Shown: positions 1 through 8,746 of the stretch, one piece after another
How positions within the stretch are numbered: the stretch's first letter is position 1
Layout: every line of letters starts with the position of its first letter
Assembly (NCBI RefSeq): GCF_018128965.1
Contig: NZ_JAAEDH010000003.1
Span: forward strand, 124,001-188,000
Length of the DNA: 64,000 nucleotides
Reading direction: 5' to 3'
DNA from: Plastoroseomonas arctica
GTDB lineage: Bacteria; Pseudomonadota; Alphaproteobacteria; Acetobacterales; Acetobacteraceae
The notes under the pieces: generated by a model
Seen by the model: only the letters and a program-made list of their open reading frames with translations
Told to the model about the DNA's origin: nothing
Databases searched by the model: none
Translations under genes and position numbers: made by a program

Positions 1-803
1 CTGCAGGGCACTTGGCGGAAAGGATCCGCGAAGCGGGTGGCGGCGAGCAGCCGGGCGAAGCGCTCGAGGGGCGTGTCGTGGGGGTCACCGAAGGCGGGGC
101 GCGCGGCTTGGGCGTAGACCGAGACGCCCGCCGCGGCCGCGATGCGGGCGAGGCCGTCATCCTCCAACCCATGCCATTCGGCGGCCGCCTCGATCAGGGT
201 CCAGGCCGCGAAGGGGCCGATCGCGCCGGGCAATGTGGCCTGCCCGGTGCCGATGCGTACCGCGATGACCGGACGTCCCGCCGCGACCGCACGGGCGCTG
301 TCCCACATGGCGCGCACGGCGCGCGCGCAGCCTGCCTCGCAGCGGTCGAGCACCAGCACCGCGTCACCGGGGGCGACACCCAGCCCGGCGGCGCCGGGGT
401 CGGGGAGGCCCGCCGGTCCCGCCACCCGGGCCTCGCGCATCGCGGCGAGGAAGGTGGCGGCCTCGGGCGCGGCGACCAGCCCGCTGCCGCGCGTACCCTC
501 CCGCACCAGCCCCGGCATGGCCTGTTCGGCGGCCAGGAGGGCGGCGCGGCCGATGCGGGCGCCGAAGCGCGCCCAGGGCCAGGGGCCCGGCCCGACGCGG
601 ATAATCCGCGGTGGCGCGGCGGCCGGCGCGTCCTCCGCAAAGACCCAGGCGGTGGCCGCCTCGGGCGCCTCCGACCAGACCGTCTCAGGAAAAAACGGAC
701 GCAGGCCCGGCATCGCCAAGGCCGTGCGCGGGTCTGTCGCCACGGCCAGGCCGGCCCAGCCGGGCGGTGATGGGGCGAGGGACACGGCGGGCGACGAACG
801 CAT
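1..803 (-). CDS. KpsC-like capsule polysaccharide biosynthesis protein (partial, 3' end off window)
   Basis: An open frame on the minus strand begins with ATG at 803 and runs off the left edge after 267 codons without a stop. It starts MRSSPAVSLAPSPPGWAGLA. The last visible residues, around LLAATRFADPFRQVPC, resemble the conserved 'YP.Y.DP.TG.PC' stretch at the end of a KpsC beta-Kdo transferase-type domain. The preceding 'SVYAQAARPAFGDP' fits the region where KpsC has its 'YG.PFYAGWGLT' motif, but the fit is loose. It lies head to head with a kpsM/kpsT/kpsE-type export operon, which supports a capsule role. Family membership is tentative; the frame itself is well supported by its neighbours and uninterrupted length. 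Confidence 0.5.
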   Translation of the reverse strand, partial: MRSSPAVSLAPSPPGWAGLAVATDPRTALAMPGLRPFFPETVWSEAPEAATAWVFAEDAPAAAPPRIIRVGPGPWPWARFGARIGRAALLAAEQAMPGLVREGTRGSGLVAAPEAATFLAAMREARVAGPAGLPDPGAAGLGVAPGDAVLVLDRCEAGCARAVRAMWDSARAVAAGRPVIAVRIGTGQATLPGAIGPFAAWTLIEAAAEWHGLEDDGLARIAAAAGVSVYAQAARPAFGDPHDTPLERFARLLAATRFADPFRQVPC

Positions 804-806
804 GGG

Positions 807-835
807 TTGAAACGTTTACCATCTTTTCTTCTATT
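807..835 (+). promoter_or_regulatory. candidate sigma70-type promoter for the capsule export operon
   Basis: TTGAAA (807-812) and TCTATT (830-835) are separated by 17 bases in a locally AT-rich stretch of the gap between the divergent KpsC-like and lipoprotein genes. This is a motif match by eye only. The same AT-rich patch also weakly resembles part of the dispersed repeat seen at 10.1 kb. Confidence 0.35.
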
Positions 836-967
836 TTGGGCGAAGGTTGCGCTAGAAGAGCGGCGCGGTGGCGCTGTGTTTTGCCTCCCCCCGGAGCTTC
901 CTCTAGTCTGTCCGGGAAAAGGATGATTGTCATGGACCTGGCGGCGATCTTGCCGGATACGCATCGA

Positions 968-1375
968 ATGATCGCGTCCCGAACCCTTTTGGCATGCCGC
1001 GTGTCGTTCGCGCGACGTAACAGCCTGCGTGTCTCCACCGCCCTCGCCATGGCGCTGATCCTCGCCGGATGCGTCACCCCGGCCGAGACGCCGACCGCGG
1101 TGGACGCCACGACGGCGACGGTCTCCACCGGCGACCCGCTGATCGCCTTCGTCGCCGGTGCCGCCCCGGGGGCCGAAGGCGCGAATATCGGTGCCGGCAT
1201 GCCCTCCCGCTTCCGGCTCACCCGCTCCTACTCGGCAGCCAGCGGTGCCGAATGCCGCGAGGTGCAGGAAACCCCCGCCGGCGGCGTCGAGCGTCTGCGC
1301 CTGGTATGCCGCGACCCGAACGGCCAGTGGCGCGAGGCGCGGCCGTTGCTCAGCAACGTCTACTCCAGACAGTGA
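968..1375 (+). CDS. small outer-envelope lipoprotein of the capsule export operon
   Basis: This 135-residue protein has an N-terminal basic region (RR at 16-17), a hydrophobic stretch and a lipobox LAGC with the lipidated Cys at residue 35, so it should be a signal peptidase II substrate. The mature part contains 'SGAECREV' and 'LVCRDPNGQWREARPL', a Cys-pair arrangement reminiscent of small surface-antigen lipoproteins (RT0821/Lpp0805 or DVU3141-like), which is only a resemblance. Alternative in-frame ATGs lie at 923 and 932; 968 gives the most signal-like N-terminus. Its stop overlaps the GTG start of the KpsM-like permease (GTGA at 1372-1375), so it belongs to the export operon and may be an accessory lipoprotein of the complex. 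Confidence 0.65.
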   Translation: MIASRTLLACRVSFARRNSLRVSTALAMALILAGCVTPAETPTAVDATTATVSTGDPLIAFVAGAAPGAEGANIGAGMPSRFRLTRSYSAASGAECREVQETPAGGVERLRLVCRDPNGQWREARPLLSNVYSRQ

Positions 1376-2163
1376 GCGCCGCGCTCGGCCGTTCCCGCGT
1401 CCTGCGCGACTTCGTCGCGCAGCACCACGTCATCGAGGCGCTGATCCTGCGCGACGTCGCGGAACGGATCGGGCATGGCCGCATCGGCATCTTCTTCATC
1501 TTCGCCGAACCGCTGGTGCTCGGCGCGGCGATCACCGCGATCAACTCCGTGATGCATGCCGGCGAGTTCGCCGAGATCATGATGTTCTATTCGGTCGGCT
1601 ACCTGTGCTTCTACATGCTGCGCAACATGCTCAACCGCGCCGGCATGGTGATCTCGGTCACCCAGAACCTGCTCTATCACAGCCGGGTCACGCTGCTGGC
1701 CTCCTTCGTCGCGCGCCATATCGTGGAGTTCCTGATCAGCATCACGGTGATGACGATCTTCGTGGGCGCGGCCATCCTGTTCGGCGCACGGATCCCCGAC
1801 AGCCCCATCAAGATGATCTCGGGGTTCCTGCTGGTGATGCTGCTGACCCAGGGTCTCGCCTTCCTGCTGGCGTCGCTGGTGCACGAATACCCCGCGATCG
1901 AGCGCGGCGCGCACATCGTCTCCTATATTTTCCTGCCGCTGTCGGGCATCTTCTTCATCCTCGACAACATCCCCCCGCCGATCCGCGACATCCTGGTCTG
2001 GTTTCCCTGGGCGCTGGCGATCGACCTGCTGCACGACGGCATGGCCGGCGAGCGCTACAAGTACCACTGGGACATCCCGTACATCCTGATCTGCATCGGC
2101 GCCCTGCACGTGCTGGGGCTCTCCGCGCTGCGTCGCGTGCGCGACACGCTGGCCCTGGACTGA
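1372..2163 (+). CDS. kpsM: ABC-2 type polysaccharide export permease (KpsM-like)
   Basis: This 263-residue integral membrane protein has about six hydrophobic segments and the layout of the ABC-2 permeases that export lipid-linked capsular polysaccharide across the inner membrane. The N-terminal 'LRDFVAQHHVIEALILRDVAERIGHGRIGIFF' pattern and the C-terminal 'YKYHWDIPYIL...LGLSALRRVRD' are typical of KpsM/CtrC proteins. The start is taken as GTG at 1372, which overlaps the stop of the upstream lipoprotein (GTGA). The next gene, encoding the cognate ATPase, starts five bases after the stop, so the two should form a heterotetrameric transporter. Confidence 0.88.
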   Translation: MSAALGRSRVLRDFVAQHHVIEALILRDVAERIGHGRIGIFFIFAEPLVLGAAITAINSVMHAGEFAEIMMFYSVGYLCFYMLRNMLNRAGMVISVTQNLLYHSRVTLLASFVARHIVEFLISITVMTIFVGAAILFGARIPDSPIKMISGFLLVMLLTQGLAFLLASLVHEYPAIERGAHIVSYIFLPLSGIFFILDNIPPPIRDILVWFPWALAIDLLHDGMAGERYKYHWDIPYILICIGALHVLGLSALRRVRDTLALD

Positions 2164-2168
2164 GCGCG

Positions 2169-2807
2169 ATGACCCTTGAACTCAGCGACGTCTACAAGAG
2201 CTACAAGGTCGAAGGTGCCACCCGCACCGTGCTGCGCGGCGTGCACCTGCGCGTGGAGCGCGGCGACACCATCGGCATCCTGGGGCGCAACGGCGCCGGC
2301 AAGTCGACCCTGGTGCGCATCCTGGCGGGGGTGGAAAAGCCAACCTCCGGGGCGGTGCGGCGGCGGATGTCGGTGTCCTGGCCGCTCGGCTTCCAGTCGG
2401 GCTTCCTGCTCAACAGCACGGGGATGGAGAATATCCGCTTCGTCGCCCGCCTGTATAACCGCCAGCCGAAGCGCATCGCGGAATTCGTCGACGACCTCGC
2501 CGAACTCGGCCGCTACATGTATATGCCGATGACGACCTATTCCTCCGGCATGCGCACGAAGCTCGCGCTGGCTCTCTCGCTCGCCTTCGATTTCGACTGC
2601 TACCTGGTCGATGAGGCGCTGGCCGTCGCCGACCAGCGCTTCAACAATGTCATCGAGCAGCGCCTTCGCCACGCCTCCCTCGTGCTCATCACCCACGCCC
2701 CCACCCTCGTCCATCGGTTTTGCCGGCGCGCCGCGATTCTCGACGCCGGCATCCTCACGGTTCATGACGATCTCGATGAAGCTCTCGCCACATACAACGC
2801 TCTCTGA
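2169..2807 (+). CDS. kpsT: polysaccharide export ABC transporter ATP-binding protein (KpsT-like)
   Basis: This 212-residue nucleotide-binding protein has a Walker A motif GRNGAGKST at residues 39-47, a short signature region around 'TYSSGMRTKLALALSLAF', Walker B 'DCYLVDEALAVAD' and a switch His in 'LVLITHAP'. The degenerate signature (YSSGM in place of LSGGQ) and the short length are normal for KpsT/CtrD export ATPases. It energises the adjacent KpsM-like permease. Its last 32 bases overlap the predicted start of the next gene, indicating tight coupling. Confidence 0.9.
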   Translation: MTLELSDVYKSYKVEGATRTVLRGVHLRVERGDTIGILGRNGAGKSTLVRILAGVEKPTSGAVRRRMSVSWPLGFQSGFLLNSTGMENIRFVARLYNRQPKRIAEFVDDLAELGRYMYMPMTTYSSGMRTKLALALSLAFDFDCYLVDEALAVADQRFNNVIEQRLRHASLVLITHAPTLVHRFCRRAAILDAGILTVHDDLDEALATYNAL

Positions 2808-3969
2808 TCCCCAAACCAGCGAGCAGCTGGGCTGGCCGGGAGAGGAGGATGAGCGTCCACCCAGCTGGCTCGACCGGCTGCGCGCGCCGTTCCTGTGGCT
2901 CGTGGTGCTGCCGACGCTGATCGTGGGCGGCTACCTCTATGGCATCGCCGCCGACCAGTACGTCTCCGAGGCCCGATTCATCGTTCGCGGTTCAGCACAG
3001 TCGGCCGGCGGCGGGCCGGTCGCCGCGGCAATCGGCGGCATCGGCGGCGGTGCGGCCGCGGCGGGCGCATCCTCCGGCGGTGCCGAGGCCATGGCGCTGC
3101 GCGACTACGTGAATTCCTTCGACGCGATCCGCGACGCCAACGAGATCCTCGACATCGCCGCCATCTACCAGCGCGAGGAGGCGGATTGGTGGTTCCGCCT
3201 GGACCGCAACGTGCCCGAGCTGATGACGCGCTACGTGAACAACATGGTGACGGTGTCGCGCGATTCCGAAACGGGCACCGGCATCCTCCGCGTCCGCGCC
3301 TTTCGGCCCGAGGATGCGCACAACTACGCCGAGACCTTGATGACGCTGGCCGAGCGACTGATCAACCGGCTCAGCGAGCGCCAGCGCAACGACACGCTCA
3401 ACAACGGCCGCCGCGAGGTCGCGATCGCGGAAGCCCGCGTTCTGGCCGCCCGCGATGCGATTTCCGAGTTCCGCGAGCGCGAGCAGAACCTAGACGCGAC
3501 CCGCTCCGCCGCCGCCGCGGGCGAACGCATCACCGCCCTGCAGGCGCAGCTGACCCTGGTGCGGACCGAGGCGCAGAACGCGCGCAACTTCCTCCGCGTC
3601 GACAATCCGCAATACATCATCCTGCAGAACCGCATTCGCGCCATCGAGGCGCAGATCGCCGAGGACCGCCAGGCGAGCACGCGCGGCGGCGACGCGCTTC
3701 TCCAGCAAGTCTCCGCCTTCGAGCGCCTGGTGCTGGAGCGGGAATTCGCCGACAAGCAGCTCTCCTCGGCCACCACCTCGCTCGAGGGCGCGCGCTACGA
3801 GACGCAGCGCCAGCAGCTCTATCTGGCGCGTGTGGTGCAGCCGAGCCTGCCCGTCTACCCGCTGTATCCGCGGCGGATGCTGATTGTCCTTTCCGTGTTC
3901 GGCTGCCTCTGCATCATCTATGCCGTGGGCCGCCTCATCGCTTCTGGATTGCGCGAAAATGCTTCGTGA
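2776..3969 (+). CDS. kpsE: capsule export inner-membrane/periplasmic adaptor (KpsE/CtrB-like)
   Basis: This 397-residue protein has a short cytoplasmic N-terminus, a transmembrane helix ('FLWLVVLPTLIVGGYLYGIA', about residues 37-56), a long periplasmic part and a C-terminal transmembrane helix ('MLIVLSVFGCLCIIYAVG'). The middle (roughly 195-330) is rich in Glu, Arg, Ala and Gln with heptad-like spacing, the coiled coil expected of the polysaccharide co-polymerase/KpsE group. A Gly/Ala-rich stretch (about 75-105) is unusual. The start ATG at 2776 overlaps the kpsT end by 32 bases; ATG 2764 is also in frame. It should link the KpsMT transporter to the outer-membrane channel encoded next. Confidence 0.82.
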   Translation: MKLSPHTTLSDPQTSEQLGWPGEEDERPPSWLDRLRAPFLWLVVLPTLIVGGYLYGIAADQYVSEARFIVRGSAQSAGGGPVAAAIGGIGGGAAAAGASSGGAEAMALRDYVNSFDAIRDANEILDIAAIYQREEADWWFRLDRNVPELMTRYVNNMVTVSRDSETGTGILRVRAFRPEDAHNYAETLMTLAERLINRLSERQRNDTLNNGRREVAIAEARVLAARDAISEFREREQNLDATRSAAAAGERITALQAQLTLVRTEAQNARNFLRVDNPQYIILQNRIRAIEAQIAEDRQASTRGGDALLQQVSAFERLVLEREFADKQLSSATTSLEGARYETQRQQLYLARVVQPSLPVYPLYPRRMLIVLSVFGCLCIIYAVGRLIASGLRENAS

Positions 3970-3979
3970 GTTGACGGTC

Positions 3980-5830
3980 ATGCGGCTACGCCCGGTTTTG
4001 TTGGTTCTTGTTTTCGCCGCGATGCTGGCACCGCCAGATAGTGCCAGGGCGCAGCAGCAGCAGCCCGCCCAGCAGCAGCGCCCGCCGACCCAGACGCAGG
4101 CGCCGCAATCCGGCCAGGCGGGGCAGACCGGGCAGGCGCCGGTCGGCCCTTCCGACCCGTCGCTCGCCGCCCAGGGCCTCGCACCCAACCCGACCGGGCC
4201 GGCACCGGTGTTCAACCAGCGCAGCCTCGCCGATACGCCGGGCCCGCTGCGCGGGATCGAGCGCCTCGGCCAGCCGACCCAGGCCGAGGGCGGACCGACA
4301 TTGGTGCAGCCGCTGGGCGAGGGGCCGCGGGCGATGTTTCCGCTCGCCGCCGTGTTTGGCGCTGCACTGTTCACCGGCCAACCGGCGACGTCGTCGGACG
4401 CGCCCAACCCGAACTACGTCCTGGCACCAGGCGACCGCGTGTCGATCCGCGCCTGGGGCGCGGTGGATGCCGAGCAGACCGCTGCCATCGACCCTTCCGG
4501 CAACGTCTTCATCCCCAATGTCGGCCCCGTTCGCCTGGCCGGCACGCGGGTGGGCGACATGCAGGGCGTGGTCGCCGGCGCGGTGCAGCAGGTCTACACG
4601 CAGCAGGTCCAGGTCTATGCCAACGTGCTGCAGACCCAGCGCATCGGCGTCTTCGTCACCGGCTTCGTGCGCAACCCGGGGCGCTATGCCGGGGCGGCAT
4701 CGGATTCCGTGCTCGACTTCCTGCTCCGCGCCGGCGGCGTGGATCCCACCCGCGGCAGCTTCCGCGTCATCTCCGTCCAGCGCGGCGGCAATTCGGTCGC
4801 GCAAGTGGACCTCTACCGTTTCCTCCTCGCCGGCACCCTGCCGCGCCTGACCCTGCAGGAAGGCGACACCATCCTCGTCGCGCGGCAGAACCCGCTGGTG
4901 GGTGCAGATGGCGCCGTGCGCAACAACTACCTGTTCGAGGCGGCGACGCGCAGCCCGATCACCGGGCGCGAGCTGATCGATCTCGCGCGCCCGCTGCCGG
5001 CCGCGACCAACGCGGTGGTGCGCGGCGTGCGCGGCTCGCAGCCTTTCTCGCGCTATGTCACGATCAACGATCTCAGCGGCATCGTGCTGCAGGACCAGGA
5101 CACGGTCACCTTCACCGCCGACGTCGCGGCGAGCACCGTGCGCGTATCGGTCGAGGGCAGCCGGCTGTTTCCCTCCGTGCTGGTGACCGACCGCGGCATG
5201 AACCTGTGCCAGATCCTCGACCACATCGCGGTCGATGCGGCACTCGCCAATCCGCGCGGCGTGTTCCTGCTGCGGCCTTCGGTCGCCGCGCAGCAGCGCC
5301 GCTCGATCGACGAGGCGCTGGACCGGCTGGAGCGGCAGCTGTTCCTCTCGCCGTCGCCCACGGAAGGTGTTGCCGCCGTGCGCACCGCGGAGGCGCAGTT
5401 CATCTCCTCCTACATCCAGCGCGCGCGCCGGGTGCAGCCGGAGGGGCGGCTGGTGGTGTTCGACAGCACCGGGCGGTGCAATCCGGTGCGGCTCGAGGAT
5501 GGCGACATCATCGTCATCCCCGAGCGTTCGCAGACGGTGATGGTGCAGGGCGAGGTGAACGCGCCGCAGGCCGTGGTCTGGCGTCCGGACTGGACGATTC
5601 CGCAGTACCTGGCCGCCGCCGGTGGCGTCTCCAGCCGCGGCCGCGTGGACACCTTGATGCTGCGCCGCCCGAGCGGCGAGGTCATCCTCGAGCCCACCCA
5701 GCCGCCGCAGGCGGGCGACGAGCTGATCGCGCTGCCCTACCTTGACCCGAAAGTGTTCCAGATCGCGCGCGACGTGTTCGGCGCCATCTTCCAGGTCGCC
5801 GTCGCGACGCGCACCTTCATCCGGCCCTGA
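3980..5830 (+). CDS. outer-membrane polysaccharide export protein (Poly_export/SLBB; KpsD/BexD type)
   Basis: This protein of about 616 residues has a signal peptide (MRLRPVLLVLVFAAML..., likely cut after ARA) followed by a Gln/Pro-rich low-complexity segment. A polysaccharide export domain begins near 'YVLAPGDRVSIRAWG' (about residues 140-230) and is followed by SLBB-type repeats ('VFVTGFVRNPGRYAG', 'VMVQGEVNAPQAVVW'). These proteins form the periplasm-spanning, outer-membrane part of group 2/3 capsule exporters. The start is taken at ATG 3980, just after the kpsE stop; ATG 3959 (overlapping kpsE) would add seven residues. Together with the four preceding genes it completes an export machine. 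Confidence 0.85.
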   Translation: MRLRPVLLVLVFAAMLAPPDSARAQQQQPAQQQRPPTQTQAPQSGQAGQTGQAPVGPSDPSLAAQGLAPNPTGPAPVFNQRSLADTPGPLRGIERLGQPTQAEGGPTLVQPLGEGPRAMFPLAAVFGAALFTGQPATSSDAPNPNYVLAPGDRVSIRAWGAVDAEQTAAIDPSGNVFIPNVGPVRLAGTRVGDMQGVVAGAVQQVYTQQVQVYANVLQTQRIGVFVTGFVRNPGRYAGAASDSVLDFLLRAGGVDPTRGSFRVISVQRGGNSVAQVDLYRFLLAGTLPRLTLQEGDTILVARQNPLVGADGAVRNNYLFEAATRSPITGRELIDLARPLPAATNAVVRGVRGSQPFSRYVTINDLSGIVLQDQDTVTFTADVAASTVRVSVEGSRLFPSVLVTDRGMNLCQILDHIAVDAALANPRGVFLLRPSVAAQQRRSIDEALDRLERQLFLSPSPTEGVAAVRTAEAQFISSYIQRARRVQPEGRLVVFDSTGRCNPVRLEDGDIIVIPERSQTVMVQGEVNAPQAVVWRPDWTIPQYLAAAGGVSSRGRVDTLMLRRPSGEVILEPTQPPQAGDELIALPYLDPKVFQIARDVFGAIFQVAVATRTFIRP

Positions 5831-5886
5831 GAACAAGGGAGGCGGGCGCGGGATTTCTCCGCACCCGGCCATAACGGGAGGCGCGC

Positions 5887-6621
5887 ATGCTCATCGCCCT
5901 GATGTCCGACATCCACGGCAATCTGGAGGCGTTCAGCGCCTGCCTCGCCGATGCGGACCAGGCGGCACCCGGCGCCCGCCTCGTCGCGCTGGGCGACTTC
6001 GTCGGCTATGGCGCGGACCCCAATGCCGTCACACGCCTGGCGATGGGGCGCGCCACGATCGCCATCCGCGGCAATCACGACGAGGCCGCGACCTCCGATC
6101 TCTCCGGCATGACCGCCGATGCCGCCGCCGCCATCGCCTGGACGCGCACCACGCTGGCCCCGGATGTGCGCGACTGGCTCGCACGGCTCCCGCTCGAGGC
6201 AGTGGAGGAGGACCGGCTCTATGTGCATGCCGAGGCTTCCCGCCCCGGGGGCTGGCGCTACGTGATGGACGCCGATACCGCGCGGCACAGCATCGAGGCG
6301 ACAGAGGCGCGCCTGACCTTCACCGGGCACACCCATGTGCCGGTGCTGTTCGGCCTGACCGCGACCGAGAAGATCACCCGCTTCCGCCCGGTTCCCGACG
6401 TGCCGGTGCCGATGCCGCGGCCGCGCCGCTGGCTCGCGGGCGTGGGTTCGGTGGGCCAGCCGCGTGACGGCAATCCGGCCGCCTGCTACGCCATCTTCGA
6501 TACCGACACTGCCGAGCTCACCTTCCGCCGCGTCGCCTACGACATCGCCACGGCGGCGGCCAAGATCCGGGCCGCCGGGCTGCCCGAGCGTCTCGCCAGC
6601 CGGCTGCTCCACGGCCACTGA
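5887..6621 (+). CDS. calcineurin-like metallophosphoesterase
   Basis: This 244-residue cytoplasmic protein carries the dinuclear metal motifs of the calcineurin-like superfamily: SDIHGN (7-12), GDFVGYG, GNHDEA and, further on, TGHTHVP. The arrangement and length match the YfcE/MJ0936-like and bacterial PrpE-type phosphodiesterase/phosphatase group. A good ribosome binding site (GGGAGG) precedes the ATG. Its stop overlaps the start of the following Ser/Thr kinase (TGATG at 6619-6623), so the two are co-translated. A role as the counter-acting phosphatase of that kinase is an attractive inference, not shown by the sequence. Substrate unknown. Confidence 0.85.
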   Translation: MLIALMSDIHGNLEAFSACLADADQAAPGARLVALGDFVGYGADPNAVTRLAMGRATIAIRGNHDEAATSDLSGMTADAAAAIAWTRTTLAPDVRDWLARLPLEAVEEDRLYVHAEASRPGGWRYVMDADTARHSIEATEARLTFTGHTHVPVLFGLTATEKITRFRPVPDVPVPMPRPRRWLAGVGSVGQPRDGNPAACYAIFDTDTAELTFRRVAYDIATAAAKIRAAGLPERLASRLLHGH

Positions 6622-8021
6622 TGCACCGGGTGCGCCTGACCGAGGGCGACGTCATCGGCGGCTTTACCGTCGGCCCGCGCCTGCATCGCGGCGGCATGGC
6701 GCTGATCCACGCGGTGACGCATCCCGCCCATGCGGTTCCGCTGGTGATGAAGGTGCCGATCCTGTTCGAGGGCGAGGACCCGGCCGCCATCGTCAGCTTC
6801 GAGATGGAGCAGATGATCCTGCCACGCCTGCACGGCCCGCACGTGCCGCGCTTCATCGCAAACGGCGATTTCTCCGAGCTGCCCTTCATCGTGATGGAAC
6901 GCATCCCTGGTGGGTCGCTGCTGCCGCGCCTCGCGCAACTGCCCATGGCGTACGCGGAGCTCGCCCCGCTCGGCGCGCAGATCGCGACGGCACTCGAGGC
7001 GATCCATCGCCTGCATGTCGTCCACCTGGACGTGAAGCCTTCCAACATCCTGCTGCGCGAGACCGGCGCGGTGGTGCTGATCGACTATGGCCTGTCGCAC
7101 CATGACCAGCTGCCCGATCTGATGGAGGAGGAGTTCCGCCTGCCCTACGGCACCGCGCCCTACATGGCGCCGGAGCAGGTGATGGGCGTGCGCAGCGAAG
7201 CGCGCAGCGACATCTTTGCCTTGGGCGCGCTGCTGTATTTCTTCGCGACCGGCACCCGTCCCTTCGGTGATCCGCAGAAGCTCTCCGGCCTCAAGCGCCG
7301 GCTCTGGCGTGACCCGCCGCCACCACGCGCGCTGAACCCGGACGTGCCAAAGCCCTTGCAGGAAACCATCCTGCGGTGTCTGGAGGTGGACCCTGAGCGC
7401 CGCCATCCCTCCGCCGCGCAGCTCGCCTTCGACCTGCGCAACCCGGATCAGGTGGTGCTCACGCCGCGCGCCGAAAAACTGCGCGCGGATGGCTGGCGCG
7501 ACACGCTGCGCCGGCGCTTCAACCCCGAGGCGCGGCCGGTCTTCCGCCGCCGCATCGAGGAAGGTGCCGCCCCCCCGGCGCCGATCCTGGCGGTCGCACT
7601 CGACCTCGCGGAGGCGCCGGACCCGCGCCTGGACGACGCACTGCGCGCGGCGCTGCGCGGTCTGCTCGCGACGCATGCCGGCGCGCGGATCGCCTGCCTG
7701 CACGTGCTGCGGCAGAACCGGCTCGCGCCCGACACCAGCCTCGATGCCGAGGGTGCCAACAAGCATGTGAGGCGCCTGGTGGCGCTGCAGCAATGGGCGG
7801 CGCCGCTGGGCCTGCCGGAGGGGCGCGTGACCTTCCACGTGCTGGAGGCGGTGGATGCCGTCGGCGCGCTCATCGACTACGTGACAGCGAACGGCATCGA
7901 CCACCTGGTGCTGGGCGCGCGGCCGGCATCGACCAAGCGACGCCTGCTCGGCGGCGTCTCGGCGGAGGTCACGATGAACGCGCCCTGCACGGTGACGGTC
8001 GTGCGCCCGCACGCGGGTTGA
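6621..8021 (+). CDS. Hanks-type Ser/Thr protein kinase fused to a universal stress protein domain
   Basis: This is a 466-residue two-domain protein. The N-terminal kinase (about 10-275) has a degenerate Gly loop ('GPRLHRGGMA'), the ATP-binding Lys44 in 'LVMKVP', the catalytic loop HLDVKPSN (135-142), a metal-binding DYG (155-157) in place of DFG, and YMAPEQ (181-186). From about residue 325 a universal stress protein domain follows: it starts 'APILAVALDLAEAP' and ends with the typical 'HLVLGARPAST...LLGGVSAEVTMNAPCTVTVVR' nucleotide-loop pattern. No transmembrane segment or extracellular sensor is present, so it appears soluble. It overlaps the phosphoesterase gene by one base. The USP part may bind ATP or regulate the kinase (inference). 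Confidence 0.88.
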   Translation: MHRVRLTEGDVIGGFTVGPRLHRGGMALIHAVTHPAHAVPLVMKVPILFEGEDPAAIVSFEMEQMILPRLHGPHVPRFIANGDFSELPFIVMERIPGGSLLPRLAQLPMAYAELAPLGAQIATALEAIHRLHVVHLDVKPSNILLRETGAVVLIDYGLSHHDQLPDLMEEEFRLPYGTAPYMAPEQVMGVRSEARSDIFALGALLYFFATGTRPFGDPQKLSGLKRRLWRDPPPPRALNPDVPKPLQETILRCLEVDPERRHPSAAQLAFDLRNPDQVVLTPRAEKLRADGWRDTLRRRFNPEARPVFRRRIEEGAAPPAPILAVALDLAEAPDPRLDDALRAALRGLLATHAGARIACLHVLRQNRLAPDTSLDAEGANKHVRRLVALQQWAAPLGLPEGRVTFHVLEAVDAVGALIDYVTANGIDHLVLGARPASTKRRLLGGVSAEVTMNAPCTVTVVRPHAG

Positions 8022-8071
8022 AGCCGTGCGGCCGTATGGGGGATAGACGCATCAGGCCGTGGATCTGACGC

Positions 8072-8746
8072 TCATTCCCAGCCGTGGAGCTGCGCCCAAT
8101 CGGCCAGCGGCGCGCGCTCGGTCACCAGCGCATTCTCCGGCGCGTCCCAATCGGCCTCGCCCAGCGCCATGCCGCAGACCACCATCTCCTCCGGCGCGAT
8201 CGGCAGGTGCCGGCGGATGATCTTGTGATAGGGCGCGAAGGCCGCCTGCGGACAGGTCTCCATCCCCTCGCCGCGCGCGGCCAGCATGATGTTCTGCAGG
8301 AACATGCCCAGGTCGAGCCAGCTGCCGGGATTGAGCCGCCGATCGACGGTGATGATCAGCCCGACCGGCGCGCCGAAGAAGGAGAAATTGCGCCCATGCT
8401 GCACCTGCATCCGCGCGCTATCGCCCTTGGTGATGCCGAGCGTCGCGTACAGCGCCCAACCGACTTGCCGCCGCCGCGCCAGGTAAGGCTCGAACCAGGG
8501 CTCGGGGTAATAGAGGTACTCGCGGTCCCCGGCATCGCCTGCCATATGCGCCGCGTGGATCTCGGTGCACAGCGCGTCGCGCGGGGCGCCTGCCAGCCCA
8601 TAGGCGCGCCAGGGCTGGGTGTTGGACCCCGACGGCGCACGCGCCGACAGCGCGAGGATGCGCTCGACCACGTCACGCGCGACCGGCGCGTCGCGGAAGG
8701 CCCGGATCGAGCGCCGGCCCGCGATGGCCTCATGCACGCCCATCAT
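8072..8746 (-). CDS. nitroreductase family protein
   Basis: This 224-residue FMN-dependent oxidoreductase of the nitroreductase family starts MMGVHEAIAGRRSIRAFRDAPV, with the conserved 'RRSIRAF' and 'ARAPSGSNTQPW' FMN-binding segments. Family members reduce nitroaromatics, quinones or enones with NAD(P)H; the physiological substrate cannot be told. The ATG at 8746 overlaps the stop of the upstream dihydroorotase gene (ATGATGA at 8746-8740), so the two are translated from one message. The family's usual C-terminal 'GMALGEAD' segment is present and the length is normal. Confidence 0.88.
   Translation of the reverse strand: MMGVHEAIAGRRSIRAFRDAPVARDVVERILALSARAPSGSNTQPWRAYGLAGAPRDALCTEIHAAHMAGDAGDREYLYYPEPWFEPYLARRRQVGWALYATLGITKGDSARMQVQHGRNFSFFGAPVGLIITVDRRLNPGSWLDLGMFLQNIMLAARGEGMETCPQAAFAPYHKIIRRHLPIAPEEMVVCGMALGEADWDAPENALVTERAPLADWAQLHGWE

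Noticed and set aside
12-810. Plus-strand frames at the left edge
   Set aside because: The minus strand has an uninterrupted, better protein-like frame (KpsC-like) beginning at 803.
820-845. Possible further copy of the AT-rich repeat near the capsule promoter
   Set aside because: Only the T-rich part is similar; the GAATT-CCCC core is missing, so it was treated as promoter sequence.
3986-5872. 628-codon open frame on the minus strand
   Set aside because: Antisense to the polysaccharide export protein; His/Arg/Ala-rich low-information translation.
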